64,000 nucleotides of DNA from Spirochaetota bacterium (GCA_017999915.1 JAGNKX010000001.1:496001-560000); one strand, 5' to 3'; shown: positions 16,220-25,385, counted from the stretch's first letter. Notes: generated by a model not told the origin, from the letters alone. Translations and numbers: made by a program.

Positions 16220-16702
16220 ATGAGTGAAATTATTACGGTGGGTGTTGCCCAGGTACGAACATCTTCTTCTCCTGCCGTGTTGAGGACGATTCTCGGCAGC
16301 TGTGTCGGCATTTGCATTTACGACCGTGTTAAGAAAATCGGCGGCATGGCCCACATCCTCCTTCCGCAGAATCAGAAGGGAAATCCCAATCTGGAAAAAT
16401 ATGCCGATACCGCCATACCCTTCCTGGTAAAGGAGCTCCTGAAAGACGGATCGAAAAAAGAGAATCTTTCCGCCAAAATAGCCGGCGGCGCTTCCATGTT
16501 CAAATTCGGCTCAAATGTATCCCTTGGCCAGATCGGCGACCGCAACATCGAACAGACAAAGGTCGAGCTTCAGAAGCTCGGCATACCGATCCTCGTGGAA
16601 GATGTTGGCGGTAACCTTGGAAAAGTTATCGATTTTTACCTGGAAGACGGCCGCATGAAGGTCAAGGCCGGCGGACAGGAAAAAGTATACTATAAAGTTT
16701 AA
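16220..16702 (+). CDS. cheD: Chemoreceptor glutamine deamidase CheD
   Basis: Deamidates glutamines on methyl-accepting chemotaxis proteins and, in some species, binds CheC. 160 aa. The catalytic Cys28 sits in TILGSCVGIC and His45 in GGMAHILLPQ; IAGGASMF and LEDGRMKVK complete the family pattern. No other che gene lies in the window, so it is separate from a main chemotaxis cluster. Followed after 23 bp by an HDOD gene and then a zinc-ribbon gene, a probable operon from the promoter at 16145. Confidence 0.95.
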   Translation: MSEIITVGVAQVRTSSSPAVLRTILGSCVGICIYDRVKKIGGMAHILLPQNQKGNPNLEKYADTAIPFLVKELLKDGSKKENLSAKIAGGASMFKFGSNVSLGQIGDRNIEQTKVELQKLGIPILVEDVGGNLGKVIDFYLEDGRMKVKAGGQEKVYYKV

Positions 16703-16725
16703 CAACGGTCGTCCGGAGACTGTGT

Positions 16726-17586
16726 ATGGACCAGAATATAAAACAGCGCATCGAAGCAATAATTAACAATATCGACCAGCTGCCCCCCCTTCCTGAGGTG
16801 GCGAGCAAGGTCATAAATATGGTCAGCAACCCCGATGTTTCTTTTAAGGATGTTGCCCAGGAAATCTCAAAGAACCAGGCCATCACCGCCAATATATTGA
16901 AACTCTGCAATTCTGCTTTCTTCAGCAAGGGGAAAGAGATAACGTCCATTGACCGCGCCATCGTTACCCTGGGCCTCAAGGAAGTGAAGGACATAGTGCT
17001 CCTGGTAGTGGCAAAGCCTGTGCTGGACAAGCCTGTGATGGGATATGACCTGGGTCAGGGTGACCTCTGGAAGCAGGGACTTGCCGTGGCTACCATGTCC
17101 CGTGACATCGCCATAGCGAAAAAGAAAAAGGAAATCGCCGATGTTGTCTTCACCGGAGGCATCATTCACAATGTCGGCAAGGTCGTTATCGCCCTCTATG
17201 TCCAGCAGGCCTTCAAGGAGATATTGAAACTGGTGCAAACACAAAACGTTCCTTTTCATATTGCAGAAAAGGAAATCATGGGATACAACCACCAGGAAGT
17301 CGGTGAAAAAATCCTGACCAAGTGGAATTTCCCGCCGGTCCTCAGGTCCATCGTCAGTTTTTACCAGGATCCTGTCGGCGCCCCCGCTGAGCACATGTTC
17401 GAGGTATCAATCGTACACATTGCCAATGCCATCTGCCTCATGGGCGGCATAGGCATCGGCAATGACGGTCTGTACCATGAGATCAAGGACGAAGCCATTA
17501 AAAAAGTTGGCCTCAGCCAGGCTGAACTCGAGGAATTCTATACCCGGGTTCCGGAAATCCTGAAAAAGATCAGAGATCTGCAATAG
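16726..17586 (+). CDS. HDOD domain protein
   Basis: Stand-alone HDOD domain, 286 aa, a regulatory relative of HD phosphohydrolases found in signalling proteins. Seen: LPPLPEVASKVINMV, IILKLCNSAFFS-like core (ANILKLCNSAFFS), TLGLKEVKDI and GGIIHNVGKV. The HD metal pair reads His148-Asn149, so no hydrolase activity is expected, as in most HDOD proteins. Placed between cheD and a membrane zinc-ribbon gene (4-bp gap), suggesting a motility or signalling role; the ligand or partner is unknown. Confidence 0.9.
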   Translation: MDQNIKQRIEAIINNIDQLPPLPEVASKVINMVSNPDVSFKDVAQEISKNQAITANILKLCNSAFFSKGKEITSIDRAIVTLGLKEVKDIVLLVVAKPVLDKPVMGYDLGQGDLWKQGLAVATMSRDIAIAKKKKEIADVVFTGGIIHNVGKVVIALYVQQAFKEILKLVQTQNVPFHIAEKEIMGYNHQEVGEKILTKWNFPPVLRSIVSFYQDPVGAPAEHMFEVSIVHIANAICLMGGIGIGNDGLYHEIKDEAIKKVGLSQAELEEFYTRVPEILKKIRDLQ

Positions 17587-17590
17587 AGCC

Positions 17591-18004
17591 ATGTACCTGA
17601 TAAAAACGTGCCCCACCTGTAAAACCAGGCTCCGGTTTCCCATCGACAAAGGAACCATCAAGGTCAAATGCAATTGCGGATACAGCTTTGTCGCCAATCC
17701 CGACAATACCGACATATACAAGGACGCTTCCTTCGACCTCAGTCACACGACGGGGACGCTGAAAAAAATGACCCCTCTTAAGAGCGCCCTTGACAGCATC
17801 CGGTTTGATCAAATCATACCATCCTTGATCAATAAATTTCTCGATATCAAATACAAGCTCCAGAATTTCCGTCTTCTTCCTTACGCCGAAAAGAAAAAAT
17901 TAGTGCTCACCCTATTCCTGTCATGCGCCGGGCTGATCGGCATGATCGTCACTTTTTACCTTCTCACCCGCATGTCTGAAACCAGCGGTAAGATCATCAT
18001 TTGA
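17591..18004 (+). CDS. Zinc-ribbon membrane protein of unknown function
   Basis: 137 aa. N-terminal putative zinc ribbon with Cys7, Cys10, Cys27 and Cys29 (CPTC and CNCG), resembling MJ0042/PilZ-associated zinc finger starts. A charged middle follows, then one transmembrane helix near the C-terminus (about 105-126: LVLTLFLSCAGLIGMIV). Four bases after the HDOD gene, so co-translated with it. Topology would place the zinc ribbon in the cytoplasm. No known family member is named. Confidence 0.7.
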   Translation: MYLIKTCPTCKTRLRFPIDKGTIKVKCNCGYSFVANPDNTDIYKDASFDLSHTTGTLKKMTPLKSALDSIRFDQIIPSLINKFLDIKYKLQNFRLLPYAEKKKLVLTLFLSCAGLIGMIVTFYLLTRMSETSGKIII

Positions 18005-18047
18005 CGCCCCCTCTTTCATCGGTCGCTCCGGCAGCGCATTCATAGCC

Positions 18048-18983
18048 ATGGCCTCAGATTATCATATCAATGACACAACACACTATCACCGAGAAGGATT
18101 ACAGACCCTCGGCTGGGAGCTCACCGTGACCAATGCCCTGGAAGGCGCGTCAAGCCCCTGCCGAAGCGTCCTGGAAAAGCCGGGAAGCTTCGGAGAGCTC
18201 CTTTTCGATCATCTGAGCAAACTCATCCCGCTGAACACACTTTCATCTGTGGCCGAAATCGGAGGGGGCTATGGATTCCTCATGAGGGACTTTTTGCGAA
18301 AAGGAAGCTTTACCAAAGTGGCTATGATCGATCTCTCCCCGGTGCTGCTGAACAAGCAGAGAGAAACCCTGAAGGATTGTGGCGTATCCTTCCTGGAAAA
18401 CGATTTTTTCTACATCGGTGCCTCATTTTACAATGCTTATGATCTGGTGATCCTGAATGAAATAGTCGGCGATTTCCCAACCATCTGCGATATATCCCCT
18501 GATAGTATGGCGTCCCCTCACGACGATCCCTTCACAGAAAAGATATCGCGGTTTTTCCACAACTACGCACTGCCCGTTCCGGAGCGTACATTCAATCTTA
18601 ATATCGGCGCCATGGAAGCAGTGGAAAAACTCTGCTCAGCCGGCGTCAGGTACATATACCTGAGTGAACACAGTTGCGAAGCAACGGTGCCGGAAGAACT
18701 GAAACATAAGATCACTATTACGAGCGCCATGAACCCCGAACGGATACCCCTTATGGGGCACTGCGAATACACCATCCGGTTTTCCTATCTGGTCCGGATC
18801 GCCGAACAACTGGGCTATCGTGTACTGAGGGGCCAGTACAGGGACTTCATAAGCGTCAATTATTCCGGCAGGGTGAATTTCATACTGACGTCACATTCAC
18901 AGAAAGATGACCATGAAATCATACGGCAGTTTATCGAAGATCTATTCAAGTACGAGTATGTGGTGCTGATGAGGCAGGATTGA
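18048..18983 (+). CDS. SAM-dependent methyltransferase-like protein (MidA-like)
   Basis: 311 aa. Motif I of class I methyltransferases is VAEIGGGYGFL (about residues 66-76), then AMIDLSPVLLNKQ for the ribose-binding acid, LENDFF and LVILNEIVGDFP. The order of motifs and the late GHCEYTIRFSYLVRIAEQLGY stretch resemble the MidA/NDUFAF7 protein-arginine methyltransferase family, but this is a distant similarity judged by eye. It ends the + strand run and faces a minus-strand gene across a GC hairpin. Substrate unknown. Confidence 0.65.
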   Translation: MASDYHINDTTHYHREGLQTLGWELTVTNALEGASSPCRSVLEKPGSFGELLFDHLSKLIPLNTLSSVAEIGGGYGFLMRDFLRKGSFTKVAMIDLSPVLLNKQRETLKDCGVSFLENDFFYIGASFYNAYDLVILNEIVGDFPTICDISPDSMASPHDDPFTEKISRFFHNYALPVPERTFNLNIGAMEAVEKLCSAGVRYIYLSEHSCEATVPEELKHKITITSAMNPERIPLMGHCEYTIRFSYLVRIAEQLGYRVLRGQYRDFISVNYSGRVNFILTSHSQKDDHEIIRQFIEDLFKYEYVVLMRQD

Positions 18984-19004
18984 AACAGGATTTAAAAATG
19001 GAGC

Positions 19005-19036
19005 GGGGCACCTCCGTCAGAGGCGGAGGCAGCCCC
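19005..19036. terminator. GC-rich hairpin between convergent genes
   Basis: Stem GGGGC-a-CCTCCG (19005-19016) / CGGAGG-ca-GCCCC (19024-19036), 7-nt loop. Read on the minus strand it is followed by a T-rich stretch, so it mainly serves the minus-strand gene at 19049; it may also end the plus-strand transcript. Confidence 0.6.
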
Positions 19037-19048
19037 TTCTGAGCCGAT

Positions 19049-19255
19049 TTACGCTCCCATTTCCTTTTTTCTCTGGAGCAGCTGCTTGTAATATTTTGAG
19101 CCGGTCATGTTACCTTTCTCAATTTCCTCGAGTTTCGAGGTGAGCTCTTTCGCGGTCATTCTATTGATCTTTTTTGTCTTGCCGGCCGCAGCCTGTGCTC
19201 CCTCCGGAGCGGCCGCTCCCTCCGCAGGCTGAGTTGCTTGTACTTCATCCGCCAT
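19049..19255 (-). CDS. Small conserved protein, Ala-rich N-terminus
   Basis: 68 aa from ATG at 19255 (MADEVQATQPAEG) with GAGGAA just upstream. The first 28 residues are low-complexity (Ala, Gly, Pro, Glu); the rest is a compact charged helix pair: KINRMTAKELTSKLEEIEKG and SKYYKQLLQRKKEMG. Small proteins with this KxNxM...LxxxE...YxxxLxxRKxE pattern are familiar to me from spirochaete genomes as hypothetical proteins. No function is known. An upstream in-frame extension to 19336 exists but is unlikely. Confidence 0.65.
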   Translation of the reverse strand: MADEVQATQPAEGAAAPEGAQAAAGKTKKINRMTAKELTSKLEEIEKGNMTGSKYYKQLLQRKKEMGA

Positions 19256-19382
19256 ACTGGTTTCCTCGTTATAATATAGTTGCTGAGCGCCTGAGCTTCC
19301 GATGCATCCGGGGGAAGCGCACAATCCCACGGGCAATAGTACCTAAGAACGTATCATAGATGCTGTCAAGACTTTTATTGGG

Positions 19383-19841
19383 CTAGCGGTAGTTCTTCCA
19401 TTCGCGCTGCAGTTCACGGTCCACTTCGCGCTTCTTGATGCTGTCCCTCTTGTCGTACTTGGCCTTTCCACGGGCCAGGCCGAGCTCCACCTTGACTTTC
19501 CCATTTTTGAAATAGAGTTTCAGCGGCACCAGGGTAAAACCCTTCTCCTGAACCTTGCCGATGAGCCTCTTGATTTCGTGCCGGTGGAGCAGCAGCTTCC
19601 GGTCATGGACCGGTTCGTGGTTGAACCTGTTGGCCATCTCGTACACGGCGATGTTCATTCCCGTGATAAACATCTCGCCGTCCTTGACGCGGGCATAGGC
19701 CTCCTGGATGCTCGCCTTTTTCTGGCGGAGCGATTTCACCTCGCTTCCCCTCAGTACAATGCCCGCCTCGAAGGTCTCGATTATCTCGTAATCGAACCGG
19801 GCCTTCTTGTTCCGCGCTATTTCAATATAAGAATCAGCCAT
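19383..19841 (-). CDS. smpB: SsrA (tmRNA)-binding protein
   Basis: Binds tmRNA and delivers it to stalled ribosomes. 152 aa from ATG 19841, with GGAGAAG upstream on the coding strand; a TTG 18 bases earlier is an alternative. Seen: ARNKKARFDYEIIETFEAGI, LRGSEVKSLRQ, ASIQEAYAR, HEPVHDRKLLLHRHEI, LVPLKLYFKNGKVKVELGLA and the basic tail GKAKYDKRDSIKKRE. All are family hallmarks. The tmRNA gene itself is not nearby. Confidence 0.97.
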   Translation of the reverse strand: MADSYIEIARNKKARFDYEIIETFEAGIVLRGSEVKSLRQKKASIQEAYARVKDGEMFITGMNIAVYEMANRFNHEPVHDRKLLLHRHEIKRLIGKVQEKGFTLVPLKLYFKNGKVKVELGLARGKAKYDKRDSIKKREVDRELQREWKNYR

Positions 19842-19947
19842 GGTCTTCTCCAGGGACAACAGGCGTTAGGGTGCACCCCGGCGCGGTTAAGCGTCAAGAT
19901 TAATACGCATCAGGGGCTGGATTTTTCTGAAAAGCGTTTGAATCGGC

Positions 19948-21513
19948 TCATTCCTTCATGATCGAATCGGCGCAGCGTATTCCGTCAACGGCTGAGCTCA
20001 CGATGCCTCCGGCGTACCCCGCTCCTTCACCGATGGGATAGAGGCCCCTGAGTGAAACAGACTGAAAGTCATCGTTTCTTCCGATGCGCACCGGCGACGA
20101 GGTCCTTGTTTCAACACCGATGAGTATCCCGCTATCGCTCACGAATCCCCTCATTTTTTTTTCGAATTGGGCCAGTCCAGCCTTCAACTCCTCGGTAATC
20201 CATACCGGAATGCACCGGTTCAGGTCCGCCGGAACGATCCCGGGACGGTATGACACCGGGGGAAGGTCCGTGTCGATCCTGCCACGGATGAAATTCGTTA
20301 CCCTCTGGGCAGGGGCTGTAAAGGACCCACCTCCCATGGCATAGGCATGTTCCTCAACGGTACGCTGCAGCGCAATCCCTCCAAGGGGATCCTCCCCGCA
20401 GTCATCGGGTGACACGGTAACGGCAATGGCCGCATTGGAATAGGGATAATTTCTGGCTGAAAGGCTCATCCCGTTGGTGCACAATCTTCCCTGTTCGGAG
20501 GAGGAATTGATGATCCTTCCGCCGGGGCACATGCAGAACGTGTATACCCCCCTGCCGGTTGCGCCATTGTTATGGGCCAGGGCGTACTCGGCATTGGGCA
20601 GGATGTCCCGGTAGCGGGAATTTCCGTACTGAATGGAATTGATCAATTCAGCGGGATGCTCGATTCTCACACCCATGGCGAAGCCTTTTCTTTCCAGGGC
20701 AACCCCCCTGTCCCGGAGCATCCCGTAGGTATCCCGGGCTGAATGGCCGATGGCAAGCACCACCTTCGAGGCCCTGATCTCCCTCGCCGCGGAGGTGATG
20801 ACCCCGGCCAGCGATCCGCCGGATACGATCAGATCGACGACGGTTTCATTAAAATGTATGGACGAACCGGATTCGATGATCCTCTGCCTGATATTTTTCA
20901 CAATTCCCCTGAGGCGGTCCGTGCCGATGTGGGGCTTTGCGTCATAGAGGATGGCAGACGGCGCGCCGCACTGCACCATCATGGAAAAAAGCCAGTCTAT
21001 CTCGGGACGCCTGGTGCGCGTTGTCAGCTTGCCGTCCGAATAGGTCCCGGCCCCTCCCTCGCCGAAGAGGACGTTGCTCCTTTCATCCAGGATGCCCCGG
21101 CGCTCCAGGATCTCTATGTCCTTCATCCGCTCATCCACCGGCTTTCCCCGCTCGATGATTTCAACCCTGTTCCCTGCCTCGATGAGCCTGAGGCCGCAGA
21201 AAAGGCCGGCCGGGCCGCTTCCCACAATGACGATCCTTTCCGATATTTTCTTTTTGGGAACCGCGGGAAATTCTTTCGATTCATAGGGAGAAATGTCCCT
21301 CTGTTTCAGAAGGAAGGCGCCTGTTTGATCGTCCACATCGACGACAACACGGAACCGGTATACGATTTTTTCTTTTTTTCTCGCGTCAAGGGACCGGCGC
21401 AGAATTGTTATGGAAAAATCGCCATCGATTGAATAGAGTTCCCTGATGCGGTCTTGCAGGAGGGAGCTGTCTTCATCAGGGCTAAGAATGACATTATCGA
21501 CAAGGATCTTCAT
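19948..21513 (-). CDS. FAD-dependent dehydrogenase (COG2509-type)
   Basis: 521-aa flavoprotein. An N-terminal domain of about 90 residues (MKILVDNVIL...) precedes the FAD-binding Rossmann motif IVIVGSGPAGLFCGLRL. Then GEGGAGTYSDGKLTTR, FCMCPGGRIINSSSEQG and the C-terminal LYPIGEGAGYAGGIVSSAVDGIR close the FAD site. The family is widespread and uncharacterised, loosely related to electron-transfer flavoprotein dehydrogenases and to YhiN-like proteins. Its role is unknown. It has its own gap upstream and downstream. Confidence 0.88.
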   Translation of the reverse strand: MKILVDNVILSPDEDSSLLQDRIRELYSIDGDFSITILRRSLDARKKEKIVYRFRVVVDVDDQTGAFLLKQRDISPYESKEFPAVPKKKISERIVIVGSGPAGLFCGLRLIEAGNRVEIIERGKPVDERMKDIEILERRGILDERSNVLFGEGGAGTYSDGKLTTRTRRPEIDWLFSMMVQCGAPSAILYDAKPHIGTDRLRGIVKNIRQRIIESGSSIHFNETVVDLIVSGGSLAGVITSAAREIRASKVVLAIGHSARDTYGMLRDRGVALERKGFAMGVRIEHPAELINSIQYGNSRYRDILPNAEYALAHNNGATGRGVYTFCMCPGGRIINSSSEQGRLCTNGMSLSARNYPYSNAAIAVTVSPDDCGEDPLGGIALQRTVEEHAYAMGGGSFTAPAQRVTNFIRGRIDTDLPPVSYRPGIVPADLNRCIPVWITEELKAGLAQFEKKMRGFVSDSGILIGVETRTSSPVRIGRNDDFQSVSLRGLYPIGEGAGYAGGIVSSAVDGIRCADSIMKE

Positions 21514-21592
21514 GGAATGATAATGAAAGCCATGAAGGAAAATTTGTCAAGATGAGAATAATCTATCCTGACCCAACGGTGCCGTCAATTAC

Positions 21593-22660
21593 CTACCATT
21601 TCGACGTTTCCACGACCTGCTTCGCCACGGTCTCCAGGATCTTCACGGCGCCGATGAGCATCTTGAAGCGCTCATCCTTGGTCTGGCCGTGATAGAAGCG
21701 GTAATAGATCTGCTGGGCGATGACGGCAAGTCGAAACAGGCCGAAGCAGAAGTAAAAGTCAAAATCCTTCACTGGCCGCCCCATTATCTCGCCGTAGAGG
21801 GCCACCTGCTCCCTGCGCGTAAGCATTCCCTCTATGTTTGTCGCCATCATCCTGATCATCTGCACGTTGGGGGGATCATCCTTCTCGATCCAGTAGGCGA
21901 CGGAGTTCCCCAGGTCCATCAGGGGATCGCCCAGGGTCGCCATCTCCCAGTCGAGGATGCCTATGATCTCAAGGGGATTCCGGGGATTCAGGACCACGTT
22001 GTCGTACTTGTAATCGTTATGGATGAGGCAGGGCCTGTCGGTATCAGCGGGCATGGTGTCGGTAAGCCATTTCATGATGTTCTCGTAATCAGGAGCGTCG
22101 GGCGTGCGGGCGTCCCGGTACCTGCCGATCCATCCTTCCACCTGGCGCCGGACATAGCCCTCCGGCTTTCCGAAATCAGCCAGGCCGGCCTTCTTGTAAT
22201 CTACCGAATGGAGTTCGCACAGCACTTTGATCAGGTTCTCCGAGAGTGTCCTGGCGCCCTTCGGGTCAAGGACCATCCCTTCGGGAAGATTTTTCCGGAT
22301 GATGAGGCCGTTGATCCGTTCCATGACATAAAAGGGACAGCCCATCACGGCCGGGTCCTCGGTATAGACCAGGGGTTCCGGGCAGTATTTGAAAACCGGT
22401 TTCAGGGCTTTTAATATGCGATACTCTCGGGACATGTCATGGCCCGATTTCGGTTTTTTCCCAAAGGGCGGCCTCCGCAAGATCATTTCCCTGTTGTCGG
22501 CTTTAACAAGATAGGTAAGATTGGAAAAGCCGCTCGGGAACTGTTTCACGGTCAATTCCCCCTTCAGGCCCGGTATCGAGTCCCTGAGGAAGTCGCCAAC
22601 CTTTGCCAGGTCAAGCTCTTCGCCTTTTCTCACCTCAACGGGTTCGTCTTTTTTTGCCAT
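21593..22660 (-). CDS. Aminoglycoside phosphotransferase-like protein (ACAD10/11-type)
   Basis: 355-aa kinase-fold protein. Seen: FPSGFSNLTYLV and MILRRPPFG at the N-terminus, catalytic loop HNDYKYDNVVL, and metal site ILDWEMATLGDPLMDLG. This subgroup is the free form of the N-terminal domain of human ACAD10/ACAD11, which phosphorylates 4-hydroxyacyl-CoA during 4-hydroxy acid breakdown; that role is inference here. It lies downstream of tetR and an acyl-CoA dehydrogenase, which fits. Confidence 0.88.
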   Translation of the reverse strand: MAKKDEPVEVRKGEELDLAKVGDFLRDSIPGLKGELTVKQFPSGFSNLTYLVKADNREMILRRPPFGKKPKSGHDMSREYRILKALKPVFKYCPEPLVYTEDPAVMGCPFYVMERINGLIIRKNLPEGMVLDPKGARTLSENLIKVLCELHSVDYKKAGLADFGKPEGYVRRQVEGWIGRYRDARTPDAPDYENIMKWLTDTMPADTDRPCLIHNDYKYDNVVLNPRNPLEIIGILDWEMATLGDPLMDLGNSVAYWIEKDDPPNVQMIRMMATNIEGMLTRREQVALYGEIMGRPVKDFDFYFCFGLFRLAVIAQQIYYRFYHGQTKDERFKMLIGAVKILETVAKQVVETSKW

Positions 22661-22704
22661 AATCGCCGCCTCCTGTTGTGAACCTGTAGCTTCTTAAAAT
22701 GTTA

Positions 22705-23391
22705 TCATTTCTTATTGATTATAAATGACTCCACCATGTCGATGATGAACAGGGCATAGTCCTCTACAGATATCTTTCGCTGGGCATATTTCCACTGCTT
22801 CAGATACCAGTCCTGCATCATGGCCTTTATGACGGAGCCGGTAAGCTGAACATTCCCCACGTCAAAGACCTTGTTCTTGACGCCCTCTTCAAGGATATCA
22901 GTGATGACATGTTCGGTCATGAGCTCGCTTTCCACCGAGATCTTCCGGTATTTCTTGTTGAGGTTCTTCGTTTCCATGAAAAAGAAGTAAAACCAGCTTT
23001 TCATCACTTCGCTGAGGTACAGGTGGGTGCGGATTGCGCTTCGCAGCTTGTCCCTGGTTTCGCTGTCCCGGTCTATATGGTCCCGCAATATCCGCTCCAC
23101 GGCGCGCTGGCCGTGGTACTGGATCATGCTCAAAAGGTCTTCCTTGCTCCCGAAGTAGGAATAGAGGGCCCCCATGCTGAGGCCCGATTCGCCGCTCAGG
23201 TCCCTAAGGCTCATGGCGTCGAATCCCTTCTTGTAGCTCAGCTTAAGCGTGGTGTTGACGATGGTGACCAGGTTCTTGACCGCCGTGTCTTCTTTTTTGA
23301 TCTTAATGGTATCGCGGTTCTCCCGGTAGAAGTCCCTGCACAGGTCTTCCACCGATATCATCACCCTCTTGTTGAATTCCTGGAATGTCAT
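22705..23391 (-). CDS. TetR-family transcriptional regulator
   Basis: 228-aa regulator. The N-terminal helix-turn-helix is preceded by an unusual 35-residue lead: TLKLSYKKGFDAMSLRDLSG, then SMGALYSYFGSKEDLL is the typical TetR recognition helix region. The C-terminal ligand domain is divergent. It lies 8 bp from the acyl-CoA dehydrogenase stop in the same operon, so it probably senses an acyl-CoA and controls this locus, with the palindrome at 25430-25470 as likely target. Confidence 0.9.
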   Translation of the reverse strand: MTFQEFNKRVMISVEDLCRDFYRENRDTIKIKKEDTAVKNLVTIVNTTLKLSYKKGFDAMSLRDLSGESGLSMGALYSYFGSKEDLLSMIQYHGQRAVERILRDHIDRDSETRDKLRSAIRTHLYLSEVMKSWFYFFFMETKNLNKKYRKISVESELMTEHVITDILEEGVKNKVFDVGNVQLTGSVIKAMMQDWYLKQWKYAQRKISVEDYALFIIDMVESFIINKK

Positions 23392-23399
23392 CGTATCTT

Positions 23400-24617
23400 T
23401 TACTTTTTCCCTTTTTTCATCTCTCCGCCATAGCGCTTCAACAGGCGCGTTGCAAAGGAAGTCTTGTGCACTTCATCGGCGCCGTCGTAAATGCGGGCGG
23501 CCCGCTCGTGCCTGTAAAAGTAGGCGAGTATGGTATCGTCGGTCATGCCGAGGCCGCCGTGGACCTGCAGGGCACGGTCCACCACTGAATTCATGGTGTT
23601 GGCCACGACCCATTTTATGATTGAAACGTCGTCCCGGGCGTCCTTGGCCCCCACGGTGTCGATACGCCAGGCCGCGTACAGGGTAAGAAGCCGGGCCGCC
23701 TGTATCTCCGCAGCCGATTCGGAGACCCAGTTCTGGACGGTCTGCCTCGTGGCCAGGGTCTTGCCGCCCGGAGCTATGACCCGCTCGCTGGCGCGCCTGC
23801 ACATCAGGTCAAAGGAGCGCTTGCATATGCCGAGCCACCGCATGCAGTGATGGATACGTCCCGGCCCCAGGCGCTCCTGGGCCAGGATAAAACCGTGCCC
23901 TTCCGGTCCCAGGAGGTTTTTCTGCGGCACCCGGCAGTTCTGGTAGAGAATCTCCCCGTGACTGGCGTAATCGCTCCCGCTGTGGCCCATGACCGGTATG
24001 TTCCGCACCAGGTTGAATCCCGGCGTGTCCGTCGGAACGATGATCATGCTTGCCTGCAGGTATGCCGGCGCATCGGGATTGGTCACTGCCATGCAGATTG
24101 CGAACTTCGAGCCGTCCGCCGCCGTGGTGTACCACTTGTGGCCGTTGATGACGTAATCGCTTCCGTCCTTGACCGCCGTTGTCTCAAGCATGACCGGGTT
24201 TGAGCCGGGCATATCCACTTCGGTCATTGAAAAACAGCTCCGGATCTTTCCCGCAACCAGTGGCTTCAAGTATTTTCCCTTCTGTTCTTCCGTGGCATGG
24301 AGGTGCAGAATTTCGATGTTTCCCGCGTCAGGAGCCTGGCAGCCGAACACGTAATGCCCCAGGGGCGTTCGCCCCAGGGCCTCGGACACGAGGCCGTGCT
24401 CCACCATGGTAAGGCCCATGCCGCCGAGCTCTGTTGGGTGGTTGGGGCCCCAGAGCTCCATGCGCCGCACCATGTCACGTTTCTCTTCCAGGACCGGCAC
24501 CATGTCCCTGAATTCCGTGTTAACGAACTCAGGCTCAAGGGGAATGAGCTCCTTATCGATAAACTCGTTGATCATGTCGAGGATGGTCTGCATCTTGTCG
24601 GAGATGGTGAAATCCAT
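23400..24617 (-). CDS. Acyl-CoA dehydrogenase (ACAD11-like)
   Basis: FAD-dependent dehydrogenase that introduces a 2,3-double bond in an acyl-CoA and passes electrons to ETF. 405 aa. Seen: CFSMTEVDMPGSNP for FAD/substrate binding, QVHGGLGMTDDT and, near the C-terminus, YDGADEVHKT, the pattern of ACAD10/11-type enzymes. The etfA/etfB genes start about 1.8 kb away on the opposite strand from the same divergent promoter. The adjacent phosphotransferase supports 4-hydroxyacyl-CoA or similar branched-substrate catabolism. Confidence 0.93.
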   Translation of the reverse strand: MDFTISDKMQTILDMINEFIDKELIPLEPEFVNTEFRDMVPVLEEKRDMVRRMELWGPNHPTELGGMGLTMVEHGLVSEALGRTPLGHYVFGCQAPDAGNIEILHLHATEEQKGKYLKPLVAGKIRSCFSMTEVDMPGSNPVMLETTAVKDGSDYVINGHKWYTTAADGSKFAICMAVTNPDAPAYLQASMIIVPTDTPGFNLVRNIPVMGHSGSDYASHGEILYQNCRVPQKNLLGPEGHGFILAQERLGPGRIHHCMRWLGICKRSFDLMCRRASERVIAPGGKTLATRQTVQNWVSESAAEIQAARLLTLYAAWRIDTVGAKDARDDVSIIKWVVANTMNSVVDRALQVHGGLGMTDDTILAYFYRHERAARIYDGADEVHKTSFATRLLKRYGGEMKKGKK

Positions 24618-24674
24618 GTGCCCTCCTTATTTCAGTATGATTATACTGTCTATTGTTCCCCGGATTCTTTCGTG

Positions 24675-25385
24675 CTACCGGTATGTTATCAGCTTCTCGT
24701 CGTTTTCCCGTTCCAGGTGAGCATATTCGTTAAAGGTCGCCATCATGATGCGATCCCTGGTGCACTTGAACCTGGTTATCGAGGTGTTGACCAGCTGCTC
24801 CGCTATCTTCATGGCCCCTTTTTCACCGAGACCGAGGGTCCTCTGCACAGCCACAGAGATGGTCCCTCCGGAGGTGAAAACCGCCACGTGCTTCCCGGCG
24901 CCGTCATTCCTCATTATCTCATCTATGGCCCCGTTCACCTTGTTCTTGAATTCTTCCCATGTCAAAAGGCCCGGTACCTGGTGTGAGCCGGTCGCCCACA
25001 GTCCCATGACCGCTTCAAAGACCCTCTGGAAGGCCTTCCGGTCCTTCATGAGGCTTGCCACATCGGAGGCAAGGGAGGGATCGGCTTTGATGGCATGGGG
25101 CGCCAGGGCCGGGAATATGTCATGGGTCGGATATTCATTGAGCCCCTCAAGGTGCCGTACCTCGGGGGCCGGGGCATTCACTTCTTTCAATAATGAGAGC
25201 AGGGCCTCGGCTGTCCTTACCTGGCGGGACAGGGTACCGGTATAGACCGCGTCAAAACGCCTGTTCATAACCTCAAAGTAATGGGCCAGAATCCTCGCCT
25301 GGCGGTGGCCGGTATCGGACAATTCATCGTAATCTTCCTTGCCGAAGGATGCCTGTCCATGGCGTATGAAATATAATGTGCTCAT
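24675..25385 (-). CDS. Histidine phosphatase family protein
   Basis: 236 aa, phosphoglycerate-mutase-like fold. N-terminal catalytic motif LYFIRHGQASFG (Arg8-His9-Gly10) and TGTLSRQVRTAEALL are clear. The second catalytic histidine position, usually SHGG, reads FTSGGTIS, so the general acid is different; this TSGG variant occurs in a subset of the family as I remember. First gene of the acyl-CoA operon, starting 45 bp from the palindromic divergent promoter. Substrate unknown; could act on a phosphorylated hydroxyacyl intermediate. Confidence 0.85.
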   Translation of the reverse strand: MSTLYFIRHGQASFGKEDYDELSDTGHRQARILAHYFEVMNRRFDAVYTGTLSRQVRTAEALLSLLKEVNAPAPEVRHLEGLNEYPTHDIFPALAPHAIKADPSLASDVASLMKDRKAFQRVFEAVMGLWATGSHQVPGLLTWEEFKNKVNGAIDEIMRNDGAGKHVAVFTSGGTISVAVQRTLGLGEKGAMKIAEQLVNTSITRFKCTRDRIMMATFNEYAHLERENDEKLITYR

